Origin: Photobacterium atrarenae | Lineage (GTDB): Bacteria > Pseudomonadota > Gammaproteobacteria > Enterobacterales > Vibrionaceae | Direction of reading: 5' to 3' | DNA: 64,000 bases | Assembly (NCBI RefSeq): GCF_024380015.1 | Contig: NZ_CP101508.1 | Coordinates: forward strand, 806,001 to 870,000 | Part shown: in pieces, positions 18,592 to 25,641 of the stretch | How the letters are laid out: each line of letters starts with the position of its first letter | Position numbering within the stretch: position 1 is the first letter of the stretch | Notes under the pieces: generated by a model | Databases searched by the model: none | Told to the model about the DNA's origin: nothing | The model's input: only the letters and a program-made list of their open reading frames with translations | Made by a program: the position numbers and the translations under genes

Positions 18592-18800
18592 ACGACAAGA
18601 CCATCATTGTTTTATATTTAGCGTTACTGGTGTCAATTTCTTCATTATGGTTTGACCGGTTCCTTCCATATATTATTTGGATAATGTCTATGACGCTCTA
18701 TGTGAGCTGCGTGTGGGTCGATATTTCAAGGGCAGAAAAAGTTGAGCTATCTGGTGATACCGAGAATGAACAGTTCAGTCCGTTGCTTCGTGGCGATTAA
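18588..18800 (+). CDS. small two-helix membrane protein in the island
   Basis: The 70-residue protein has two adjacent hydrophobic segments (about residues 5-20 and 25-43) and a short polar C-terminal tail. I do not recognise a family. Its ATG overlaps the natural end of the upstream terminase-like frame (ATGA), which argues that the two were translated as a pair; GTGGAGAG lies just before the ATG. With the upstream stop mutation, coupling may now be impaired. Confidence 0.55.
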   Translation: MNDKTIIVLYLALLVSISSLWFDRFLPYIIWIMSMTLYVSCVWVDISRAEKVELSGDTENEQFSPLLRGD

Positions 18801-18834
18801 TACGGGTTGTCTTTATCTAAATAGTTAACTAGAT

Positions 18835-18865
18835 TTAGGTCATCCACTTTATGTGGATCACCTAA
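18835..18865. terminator. hairpin after the island's last gene
   Basis: TTAGGT-c-ATCCAC (18835-18847) pairs with GTGGAT-c-ACCTAA (18853-18865) around TTTAT, a 12-bp stem with one mismatch, 35 bases after the small membrane-protein gene. There is no T-run, so its role as a terminator is only likely. Confidence 0.45.
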
Positions 18866-18909
18866 GCCAAATGAGACAAATCGTTTCGTGTAAGGCATTG
18901 ATTTATAAA

Positions 18910-19093
18910 CCGCAGCGAGCGACGTGTGTGCCGGAATGTGGCTGGTGGGGGCTTCCACCCATCTGGCGTTTGCCAAATCAAATCAATCTCTTACCTAATT
19001 CAGATGACTCCGGTGATTCACTTTGTGTGTATCACGAGAGGCTGTCATGGCAACAAATCTCTGGTTATCGCCCCACGGGATCTGGTACTTCCG
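18910..19093 (+). repeat. right direct repeat: ffs 3' fragment plus integrase start
   Basis: This diverged copy of 11131-11313 begins inside the ffs sequence at CCGCAGCGAGCG and runs through the spacer into the first codons of an integrase. It carries a G-to-A change in the ffs part (CCGGAATG) and lacks the 5' half of ffs, so it cannot make SRP RNA. It marks the right boundary of the intact-integrase element and the left end of a second, mostly deleted one. Confidence 0.88.
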
Positions 19094-19097
19094 CTGA
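19047..19097 (+). pseudogene. integrase N-terminal fragment (remnant of a second element)
   Basis: ATG 19047 begins the same sequence as the island integrase (MATNLWLSPHG, then IWYFR). It stops at TGA 19095-19097, exactly where similarity to the intact gene ends. The sixteen codons show that another related integrase gene once stood here and that all but its beginning was deleted. Confidence 0.8.
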
Positions 19098-19161
19098 TCC
19101 GGAACAATGAGCACCCTCCAGTATGAACAAAAACATCCATACGACTGGTTTATAGGATAAT

Positions 19162-19197
19162 CCCGATAAAGCACTTACTTTTAAGCACTTTACCGGG
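19162..19197 (-). terminator. hairpin downstream of the PheS-related gene
   Basis: CCCG-a-TAAAG (19162-19171) pairs with CTTTA-c-CGGG (19188-19197) with one mismatch, just past the stop of the minus-strand PheS-like gene. It is a probable terminator. Confidence 0.5.
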
Positions 19198-19205
19198 CTG
19201 CTGGT

Positions 19206-20336
19206 TTATAGTGACTTATCTTCAGCCAGCTCCATCACGCTGCCCTGATGAAGAAGTTGATACACCTGATTGCGGATCTGATTGGCCTGCTCTGAAGTCA
19301 ATGTCTGCTCCATATCCCGGATTACCAACCTAAGCAGTACGTTTTTCTGTTCAGGTTGAATGGCGAGACGTTTTCTGGCCCCTTCAGGCAAAGCTTCATA
19401 TGGCGTTTCTTCCACCACGTTGAGTGCTTCGATTGCCCCCTGCTGTTGGTAATCGCTCCTTATCAGGTCGCCAATCTGCTCTTCATCCATCTCTTTTGAC
19501 ACCACCAACGAAAGATCGCGGGTGATAGATGGCATCATGGATACTTCCTGATAGGGTTGCAACGAATACATCTGGGATAAAACGCGATGATCCTGACTTC
19601 TTAACAAACGAATATCGGGGATGTTTTTACGTAACATTAGCAGTCGGTCCAGCCCGAGCCCCATCGCTAACCCGCTATGGTGATTCAGCCCGGCTGCTTC
19701 CAAAATCAGGGGATTAATCAGGCCACATTCGCCCACTTCGACCCACTCATCATGCCACAGAGCATCAATTTGAACGCCTTCTGTTGTGTATGGATGCGGT
19801 GACGGAGTCATTCGCCACTCATTCTCAGGGATTAAAGCCTCCATAAGTTCTGCAATCATCTCCTTTAAGTCCTGGAATGCCATCGCCTGATGCGTCTGGT
19901 TGTCGACCAGCCGCCAGAGATCCAGTTGATGAGGTTCAGCGCAATGCAGCCGGTCAATGCAGTCTCTGCGATATACCAGACCGGGCAATACCATAAGTTG
20001 ATCGGGCAGGCTTTCCCCATTGAGGCCAGCCAAAATATCTGGAATTGCGCTGGAAGTTTGAGTTCGAAGGATATATCGCTCTGTTACGTAGCGCGTGTAT
20101 CTGGCGTCCCGGGCTGCGCCATCGGTGGGATAATTTAAGCGGTCATAATTATTCTCAACAGGAACCACCGGGCTGGTGCGCACGGTGTTTATCCGGCATT
20201 TCCATTTGTTTTTCAGTGCATGGGCGGCGGTTTTCACCATCAACCCCATCGCATGACCTGGGGCCTGAAGTGGATCGCTAAGGTCAGTCACTGAAAGTGA
20301 ATTGATAAGTCTAGATTGAGACAATAAATTAAGCAT
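19206..20336 (-). CDS. PheS-related ligase (phenylalanyl-tRNA synthetase-like, with FDX-ACB-like domain)
   Basis: The 376-residue protein combines a class II synthetase core like the PheRS alpha subunit with a C-terminal domain like the anticodon-binding (FDX-ACB) end of PheRS beta. In the core, TSPVVPVENNYDRLNYP, the motif 2-like GLVYRRDCIDRLHC and the motif 3-like GLAMGLGLDRLLMLR are visible. In the C-terminal domain, MPSITRDLSLVVS is visible. This layout recalls the monomeric mitochondrial PheRS. It cannot replace PheST and is probably a specialised amino-acid ligase; database entries for such proteins use names like PheS-related mystery ligase (SrmL), which I recall but cannot check. Substrate unknown. 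AAAGGAGC precedes ATG 20336, and a structured leader with terminator lies upstream. Confidence 0.8.
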   Translation of the reverse strand: MLNLLSQSRLINSLSVTDLSDPLQAPGHAMGLMVKTAAHALKNKWKCRINTVRTSPVVPVENNYDRLNYPTDGAARDARYTRYVTERYILRTQTSSAIPDILAGLNGESLPDQLMVLPGLVYRRDCIDRLHCAEPHQLDLWRLVDNQTHQAMAFQDLKEMIAELMEALIPENEWRMTPSPHPYTTEGVQIDALWHDEWVEVGECGLINPLILEAAGLNHHSGLAMGLGLDRLLMLRKNIPDIRLLRSQDHRVLSQMYSLQPYQEVSMMPSITRDLSLVVSKEMDEEQIGDLIRSDYQQQGAIEALNVVEETPYEALPEGARKRLAIQPEQKNVLLRLVIRDMEQTLTSEQANQIRNQVYQLLHQGSVMELAEDKSL

Positions 20337-20365
20337 ACCTTGCTCCTTTTAATCAAACGGGAGCG

Positions 20366-20488
20366 GAAAAAACAAAAATCCCCCGGGATGAGGCCGGGGG
20401 ATTTCCGCATAATTCATTGTCACATAACGACGCCGCCCGAGCCTTGAGGTTCCCGAGGGTACATAAATCGTTTTTGGTATGTGATCAT
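20366..20488 (-). promoter_or_regulatory. structured leader with attenuator-type terminator before the PheS-related gene
   Basis: On the minus strand a perfect hairpin, ATCCCCCGG (20378-20386) with CCGGGGGAT (20394-20402), is followed at once by TTTTTGTTTTTT and ends about 30 bases before the gene start, so it sits inside the transcript. Upstream, TCACATAACGA (20420-20430) can pair with TATGTGA (20478-20484) and TCGT (20468-20471) to close a larger structured domain. A structured region followed by an intrinsic terminator is the layout of an attenuator or riboswitch. The signal sensed is unknown. Confidence 0.65.
20420..20488 (-). CDS. possible leader peptide of the PheS-related gene
   Basis: A 22-codon frame runs from ATG 20488 to TGA 20420-20422, encoding a peptide containing KRFMYPREPQGSGG; a second in-frame ATG would give 14 residues. 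It ends just before the attenuator hairpin. It has one Phe and two Tyr codons, unlike the Phe-rich leader of E. coli pheST. It could be a regulatory leader peptide, a substrate of the ligase, or chance within a structured RNA. Confidence 0.3.
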   Translation of the reverse strand: MITYQKRFMYPREPQGSGGVVM

Positions 20489-20949
20489 TACAATATCCAT
20501 GCTGTTAATATAACGAAATCACTTTGATGTGCAAGTATTTGAACGCACGAATGCTGATTTATTTAAGAACAAGCAGCCAATGGGCAGACTACAATGGCGC
20601 TGATAAATATCTAATTCATAAAACAGATGATAATAATGACATTAGATATCCTAGGGGCTTTGTGTTTAGCGTTATTTAGGTAATCAGCGATCAAGTACCA
20701 GTGGCTGAGTATAAAAGGGCATGTTGCATTAATTTTATCAGAAACAACATCATTACCCATATTTATTTGGTCGGGTGATAAAAATGAGTTGAGTATGCTT
20801 GTTTGACATTGCAAACTCTGAATCGAAATTATACAGGGACAGATGATATGAATAAGTACTCATTCCTGCCTGTGTTGCTTTAATGGCTTGTCATGCATTC
20901 GCTGTTGGAAGCCTTGGTTAGGAGCAACCCATGAGCGTAATGACGGAGC
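20489..20949. other. intergenic stretch without a supported gene
   Basis: About 460 bases between the PheS-like leader and the LysR gene are AT-rich. They hold only a short minus-strand frame (20611-20814) with poor codon content and no ribosome binding site, which I do not accept. The part next to 20489 should contain the promoter of the PheS-like transcript; I cannot place it. Confidence 0.5.
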
Positions 20950-21840
20950 TTAAACCTTCTCAAACAAACCACCGGCTTGCCCACTCGCTGCTTGAACGAA
21001 CTCAATAAACAAATCAACTGATTTTGAGGTTCTGGCCGGGTTCCAGGCCATATGGATATCCCAGCGGGTATCTTCTTCAAATGGGATGAGCTTGATGGCG
21101 TCATAAATACCGAGGATAGATTTCTTCGGTAGAATCGCCACGCCGGCATTGGAGAGGATTAGGGTGATGATGGTTTGGATATCAGCGGAGATATTGGTGA
21201 TGTTGTGTGCTCTGCCTTTCAATAAGGTCATGGTTTTTATGTTTATCATAGACTTACTGTGATTACTCATCATCAGCAGGTTGAAGTTTTCCAGATAGTA
21301 ATTAATCTTCTTGACCGTATAGAGATCTTTGGCAACGGCCAGTACAAACTCATCGCTGGACACCGGAATACTGTGGAGGTCTTTAGATTTTGGTTGTCGC
21401 ATAAACCCAATATCTAAAGCGCCGGAGAGCAATTGTTCCTCTTGTTCGTAAGAGCAGATATCCGAGAGCGAAATCGAAATGTTTTTCTGTTTGTTCTTAA
21501 ATTCCCGAATATAACCCGGCAGGAAATCATTGCTCGATTTGCCAAACCCAATCGATAAACTGGCGAAATGATTCTGGGCGATACTTAAAATATGATCGTT
21601 TGTTTTCTGGATATGCCGGTTCAGGGCGATGATTTCATCAATCACTTGCCTTCCCGTCTCAGAAAGCGTCGCGCCGTGATTATCCCGGATGAATAACTCA
21701 ATGTCATAGGCTTCCTCAACATTCTTGATTTGTTTCGACAGGGCCGGTTGTGAGATGCAAAGGATTTCGGCAGCGACTCTGAAGCTCTGGACCCTGGCCA
21801 GGGTTTCAACCGAGTGCAAGTATTTGGGATTGATCTTCAT
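20950..21840 (-). CDS. LysR-family transcriptional regulator
   Basis: The 296-residue protein has an N-terminal winged helix (residues about 3-62, with FRVAAEILCISQPALSKQIKNVE) and a C-terminal periplasmic-binding-protein-like effector domain. Its ligand and targets are unknown. It is divergent from a small gene at 21936 with a 95-base gap, so that gene or a neighbour is the likely target. The codon use is more AT-rich than the backbone genes on either side, consistent with an accessory region. Confidence 0.92.
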   Translation of the reverse strand: MKINPKYLHSVETLARVQSFRVAAEILCISQPALSKQIKNVEEAYDIELFIRDNHGATLSETGRQVIDEIIALNRHIQKTNDHILSIAQNHFASLSIGFGKSSNDFLPGYIREFKNKQKNISISLSDICSYEQEEQLLSGALDIGFMRQPKSKDLHSIPVSSDEFVLAVAKDLYTVKKINYYLENFNLLMMSNHSKSMINIKTMTLLKGRAHNITNISADIQTIITLILSNAGVAILPKKSILGIYDAIKLIPFEEDTRWDIHMAWNPARTSKSVDLFIEFVQAASGQAGGLFEKV

Positions 21841-21935
21841 AACTTTTGGTTATCACCCTTCAATAAAAGTCACTAGGCACTATAGCATAACAGTGGATAA
21901 TTCCAATTTGTCACATTAAATTGGAGATGTGTAAG

Positions 21936-22160
21936 ATGCAGTACTGTGTGTTAGCGAAAGAAGATGTGTTTATTTTTGAAGATATTCATGCCGAGCGTTC
22001 ATCGGAAGTTATATTCAGCTTATTGACGCAGGGGTTTATTTATCTGCCGGTGTCCATTGAGGCCAATGATGTGGAAAACGCCCGCATCTGTTTTCACAAT
22101 CGATATCAATGGGCCGATCTGACACAGGCATTTCAATCTAAACAAGTGTTGCGGTGCTAA
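21936..22160 (+). CDS. short protein of unknown function divergent from the LysR gene
   Basis: The 74-residue protein begins MQYCVLAKEDVFIFEDI and contains a YLPVSIEANDVENARICFHNR segment. I do not recognise the family. ATG 21936 has GGAG nine bases upstream; an in-frame TTG at 21921 lies within that ribosome binding site. A shared regulatory gap with the LysR regulator and a good terminator downstream support its being a real gene. Confidence 0.55.
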   Translation: MQYCVLAKEDVFIFEDIHAERSSEVIFSLLTQGFIYLPVSIEANDVENARICFHNRYQWADLTQAFQSKQVLRC

Positions 22161-22288
22161 GGGGATCTTGAAACTCGGTGAAATTTGATTTTGCGGATTA
22201 CCCGGGTGGAACTGTGGCGAGCCAGCGATTCACCCATCATGGGCGGTATGGTGTGCGTCATTTGGCTATTGAGCAGAAGCCTGCAATC

Positions 22289-22315
22289 AAGCGCCCCGTC
22301 GATGACGGGGCGTTT
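22289..22315. terminator. bidirectional terminator
   Basis: CGCCCCGTC (22292-22300) pairs with GACGGGGCG (22304-22312) around GAT, extended by AA/TT pairs. It lies between the convergent 21936 gene and the MFS transporter gene. Confidence 0.75.
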
Positions 22316-22342
22316 AGTGGGGATTCGATGTACTCTGCCGTT

Positions 22343-23464
22343 TTATACGCGGCGCGAGAGGGTGATCGCCACGACACCAACGCTACAGGCGATCAGGACT
22401 GTGCCGAGATTCTGAGTTGCACCCGCCAGGCCCAGGCCACTCCCAATCAGCAGATAATACATTAGTCCGAATAGCGCACCGGCACTGCCAGCTTGCTGTT
22501 TGTAGTGGCTCAATGCCATGCTGAGTACATTGGGGATCGCAACACCGAAAGCCATCACGACAATCATCATCGGGGCGAGAAACCAAATCGAATCCAGCAT
22601 GGCATCCACACCAACAGCTCCCAGTGTGAGCAACAGCGCGGCGGCTTGTAACAACCGGGGCTGCGACACATTCCGCGCCAGCAGGCACTTGTTGAGGTAG
22701 CTGCCGAGCAGTGAACCCAGCCCTAAGATTATCCCGCTGTAACCGAATTGTTCCGGTGTGAAGCCAAGCGCCGCAAACTGAAATCCGCCCAGCTGGTAAT
22801 AAGAAAACAGGGCGATATTGTAGAGCGCCACGAGCAGGGCGGATTGCCAAATGTGCCTATCTTTCAGCATCCGCACACTGAGTGAGCCGAGTTTGAGCGG
22901 CTGCTTGGCGGTTTGTGTTTCCGGCAACCGAAACCAGTTATAGCCGAATAAACCAAGGGCCATCGCAAAGAGCGCAAAGAACACATAGGGATGGCCACCG
23001 GCTTGCGAGAGTTGACCGCCCAGAAACATGCCGATCACCGGACTGATGGCGATCCCTAGCCCCATTACACTGAACACTTTGCCGAGCGCCGCGCCATCGA
23101 ACGCATCGCGCAGCATGGTCTGAGTGACCACAGAGCCGACTGCAATACCGAAGGCGCTCAAAGCACGTGCCATCATCAGCACGGTGAAGCTTTCGGCTTG
23201 CATGGCAACAAATGCTGCGCATCCGTAAATGAACAGACCCAGCAGCATGGTTGGCCGTCGGCCCAGTTTATCTGCAAGAACGCCCCAGACGGCAACACCA
23301 ATGGCGAAGGCAGAAAAGTAAATCGATAATGTTTGTGCTGCCTGTGTTTCTGAGACTGCGAACGATTGTGCAATCGAGCCTAAAGCCGGACTGTAGATAG
23401 TCTCGACAATCTGCGGAAACATCAGCATGAGCACCATCAGCCCTAGAGAGGGTTGAACCTTCAT
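22343..23464 (-). CDS. MFS transporter, Bcr/CflA-like drug exporter
   Basis: The 373-residue polytopic protein has about twelve helices. It shows the MFS loop 2-3 motif GVLADKLGRRPTMLLGL and the antiporter-type motif near LGIAISPVIGMFLGGQL. It resembles the DHA1 drug:proton antiporters, Bcr/CflA branch, and is slightly short for the family. It is divergent from an AraC-family regulator with a 99-base gap containing spaced repeats, so that regulator probably controls it. The substrate is unknown. Confidence 0.87.
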   Translation of the reverse strand: MKVQPSLGLMVLMLMFPQIVETIYSPALGSIAQSFAVSETQAAQTLSIYFSAFAIGVAVWGVLADKLGRRPTMLLGLFIYGCAAFVAMQAESFTVLMMARALSAFGIAVGSVVTQTMLRDAFDGAALGKVFSVMGLGIAISPVIGMFLGGQLSQAGGHPYVFFALFAMALGLFGYNWFRLPETQTAKQPLKLGSLSVRMLKDRHIWQSALLVALYNIALFSYYQLGGFQFAALGFTPEQFGYSGIILGLGSLLGSYLNKCLLARNVSQPRLLQAAALLLTLGAVGVDAMLDSIWFLAPMMIVVMAFGVAIPNVLSMALSHYKQQAGSAGALFGLMYYLLIGSGLGLAGATQNLGTVLIACSVGVVAITLSRRV

Positions 23465-23532
23465 TGCTTATCCTCATCGTGAATCAACTTGGCGCGCAGT
23501 GTATACTGGAGTTTGCCAGGCAGGTTAATAAC

Positions 23533-23561
23533 ATTTGGACTAAAAATATCAATATTCGGAC
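23533..23561. promoter_or_regulatory. direct repeats between exporter and AraC genes (candidate operator)
   Basis: ATTTGGAC (23533-23540) and ATTCGGAC (23554-23561) are direct repeats with a 21-base period, two helical turns, the spacing used by AraC-type proteins. They sit immediately before the AraC-family start and upstream of the divergent exporter. Confidence 0.4.
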
Positions 23562-23563
23562 AT

Positions 23564-24346
23564 ATGGCCATTATTACTCAGCAAACAGCCTTTGATGCGG
23601 ATGCATTGACGGCGAGCGTGATCGGGATCGCTGCCGATGTCGGCGAGCATGATTCGGGGGTCCACCAGCACCGGAAAGGCCAGTTGCTGTATGCGCCGCA
23701 GGGGTGCATGACTTTTGTGCTGGACGATACCCTATGTATCTTGCCACCGACCAAGGCGGTCTGGATTCCGCCACACACCTCACACCGGGCGGTGATGACC
23801 AATGTCGTGGCCTATCGCTCTCTCTACTTCGATGCTTCAGTGTTTGAGGGACCTGAAGCGGTGACGATGATTGAGGTGGATGCGTTGCTCAAGGCCTTGA
23901 TTGATAAAATGGCGTTTTGGCCTTGGGATAAAACGGAAGGGGAGATGAGCAAAACCGTCGCGCTATTCTGGGAAGAATTTTTTGCAGCCAAGCGTCATTT
24001 TTTCCAGCTACCGCTACCGTCAGATCCCCGCCTTAGCCGGTTTCGGGTGCAAATGGTACAAGAGACATTTTTGGCACCATCGGCTGCTGCGCTGGCTCAA
24101 TCGGTTGGGCTAAGCACCAAAACAGTCACCCGGCTGTTCAAAGCCGATACCGGCATGTCTTACCAGGCGTGGCGGCAACAATGGCGCTTGCTCAAAGCCA
24201 TTGAGCTGTTGTCCGGCGGGATGCTGGTCGCGGATGTGAGCGCCTGGCTTGAGTTTTCATCCGACAGTGCGTTTATTGCTTTCTTTAAAAAGCAAACCGG
24301 GCAAACCCCATTGAGTTTTGTGAAGTTATCTCCGCAAAAACGCTGA
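23564..24346 (+). CDS. AraC-family transcriptional regulator
   Basis: The 260-residue protein has an N-terminal cupin-like ligand domain (HQHRKGQLLYAPQG through VWIPPHTSHRAV) and a C-terminal AraC double HTH (ALAQSVGLSTKTVTRLFKADTGMSYQAWRQQ and WLEFSSDSAFIAFFKKQTGQTP). ATG 23564 was chosen; an in-frame start at 23489 would run through the promoter region and has no ribosome binding site. The divergent Bcr/CflA-type exporter is the likely target, and autoregulation is plausible from the direct repeats in the gap. Confidence 0.9.
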   Translation: MAIITQQTAFDADALTASVIGIAADVGEHDSGVHQHRKGQLLYAPQGCMTFVLDDTLCILPPTKAVWIPPHTSHRAVMTNVVAYRSLYFDASVFEGPEAVTMIEVDALLKALIDKMAFWPWDKTEGEMSKTVALFWEEFFAAKRHFFQLPLPSDPRLSRFRVQMVQETFLAPSAAALAQSVGLSTKTVTRLFKADTGMSYQAWRQQWRLLKAIELLSGGMLVADVSAWLEFSSDSAFIAFFKKQTGQTPLSFVKLSPQKR

Positions 24347-24460
24347 TATCGGCTGTTGTTGGAGCAACTCGATGGGGAGGGGATGAGACTCCCCGCTTGA
24401 GGCCGTCCGTTGGGTGAAAGTGGGGGGTTTTGGCAATTCTTTTCTATTGCCCTGGAGCCA

Positions 24461-25396
24461 TCAAATAAATCTTAACTTTTTCAGAATCATCACCTCAAGG
24501 GCGACCACAACCAGGAGGCCGAGACAGAACACGGTAAATGCGACTGGGTTTTCAACGCCGGGGATCCCGCCAATGTTGACGCCAAGCAGTCCGGTGAAGA
24601 AACCGGCCGGCAGGAAAATACCGGCAATCACCGAAAACAGATAGGTATTTCGGTTCATCATTTCGGCCTGCTGCTGATTGACGTTTGCGAGGTAGAGGTT
24701 GATCTGATCAATGTAGAACTCAATCGATTCATTGAGCCGTGCGATGGTGTCGAGGCAGTTCTTAAAATGGTTTTTCTGTGAGCTCAGCGCCGGGATATCC
24801 GCGTGCAGCAGATCCTCAAACACATAGCGTTGCGGCTTGAGGTAACGGCGAAGCCGGAGCAGCCGGGAATGTAGGGCGTTGAGATCTTTTACATCGATCT
24901 GGTTTTCGTTTTCCAAGTCATCAATTCGCGTTTCCACCGGTGCCAGAAATTCAGAGATAATGCTGCTGATCCCGTTTGAAATGTCTACCAGCAAGGACGG
25001 CAGGTTGTCCGGGCCGGTGCCGTTTTCAAGTTGTTTGACTAAATTGGAGACCGCGCGCGAGGACAGTTTGCGGGTGGAAATCAGGGCGCCCTTGTACCAG
25101 AGAATGCGCAGACTCAGCATGTCATCCGGCGCTGAGCCTTCGTTGAGGTTGATACAGCGCAGGATCATCAAGAAACAGTCGTGGTTGAATTGTTCAAACC
25201 GGGGCCGGGTATCATCGGCGAGCAGGGAATCAATAATCGCTTCCGGCAGGGCTTGCGCTTCCAGCCAGCCCCGTAAACCTACGGCATCCCGTTGGCAGTG
25301 GTACCAGTGCCCCGGACGGATCGCCTGGGGTTCCGGCAGGTTTTGCTGGGCTGTACCTGTGGTGAAGTCCCAACTGGAAATGATAAACCCATCCAT
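24461..25396 (-). CDS. zntB: ZntB/CorA-family divalent cation transporter
   Basis: The 311-residue protein has a long cytoplasmic N-terminal funnel domain and two C-terminal membrane helices. The pore motif GVNIGGIPG between them corresponds to the GxN signature of the CorA superfamily, and its context is that of ZntB. ZntB moves zinc across the inner membrane. ATG 25396 was chosen behind AGGAG; six extra codons upstream (25414) are less likely. Confidence 0.88.
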   Translation of the reverse strand: MDGFIISSWDFTTGTAQQNLPEPQAIRPGHWYHCQRDAVGLRGWLEAQALPEAIIDSLLADDTRPRFEQFNHDCFLMILRCINLNEGSAPDDMLSLRILWYKGALISTRKLSSRAVSNLVKQLENGTGPDNLPSLLVDISNGISSIISEFLAPVETRIDDLENENQIDVKDLNALHSRLLRLRRYLKPQRYVFEDLLHADIPALSSQKNHFKNCLDTIARLNESIEFYIDQINLYLANVNQQQAEMMNRNTYLFSVIAGIFLPAGFFTGLLGVNIGGIPGVENPVAFTVFCLGLLVVVALEVMILKKLRFI

Positions 25397-25584
25397 GCGG
25401 CATCTCCTATGCAAGTAAATGTATTATTAATCCATCTAAATCTTGTTGATTGCAATGTTTTTTGGCGTTGCAGTTGTCTTGTCAGCCGTGAGCGACAGGG
25501 CTAAGTCCGGCAGGGTCTACGGCAATGATGAGGGAAGGCACAGTTTTGGCCACTTGTTACGGCAGGCGGGGCGAACAAAGGAGA

Positions 25585-25627
25585 CTTACCGGCGCGGTGA
25601 TGGGGGACCATCGCTCAAGCCGGTAAG
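25585..25627 (-). terminator. long hairpin after the volA-fadL operon
   Basis: CTTACCGGC (25585-25593) pairs with GCCGGTAAG (25619-25627), and inner bases GCGGTGATGG/CCATCGC extend the fold. It begins 15 bases beyond the FadL-like stop on the minus strand. No T-run follows, so termination is inferred from position. Confidence 0.5.
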
Positions 25628-25641
25628 CCTTAATCTTGCTG

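Noticed and set aside
20611..20814. 67-codon minus-strand frame in the gap before the LysR gene
   Set aside because: Poor codon content, no ribosome binding site, no recognisable domain.
22178..22465. 95-codon plus-strand frame at the end of the MFS gene
   Set aside because: It runs over the bidirectional terminator and the antisense of the transporter, with no ribosome binding site.
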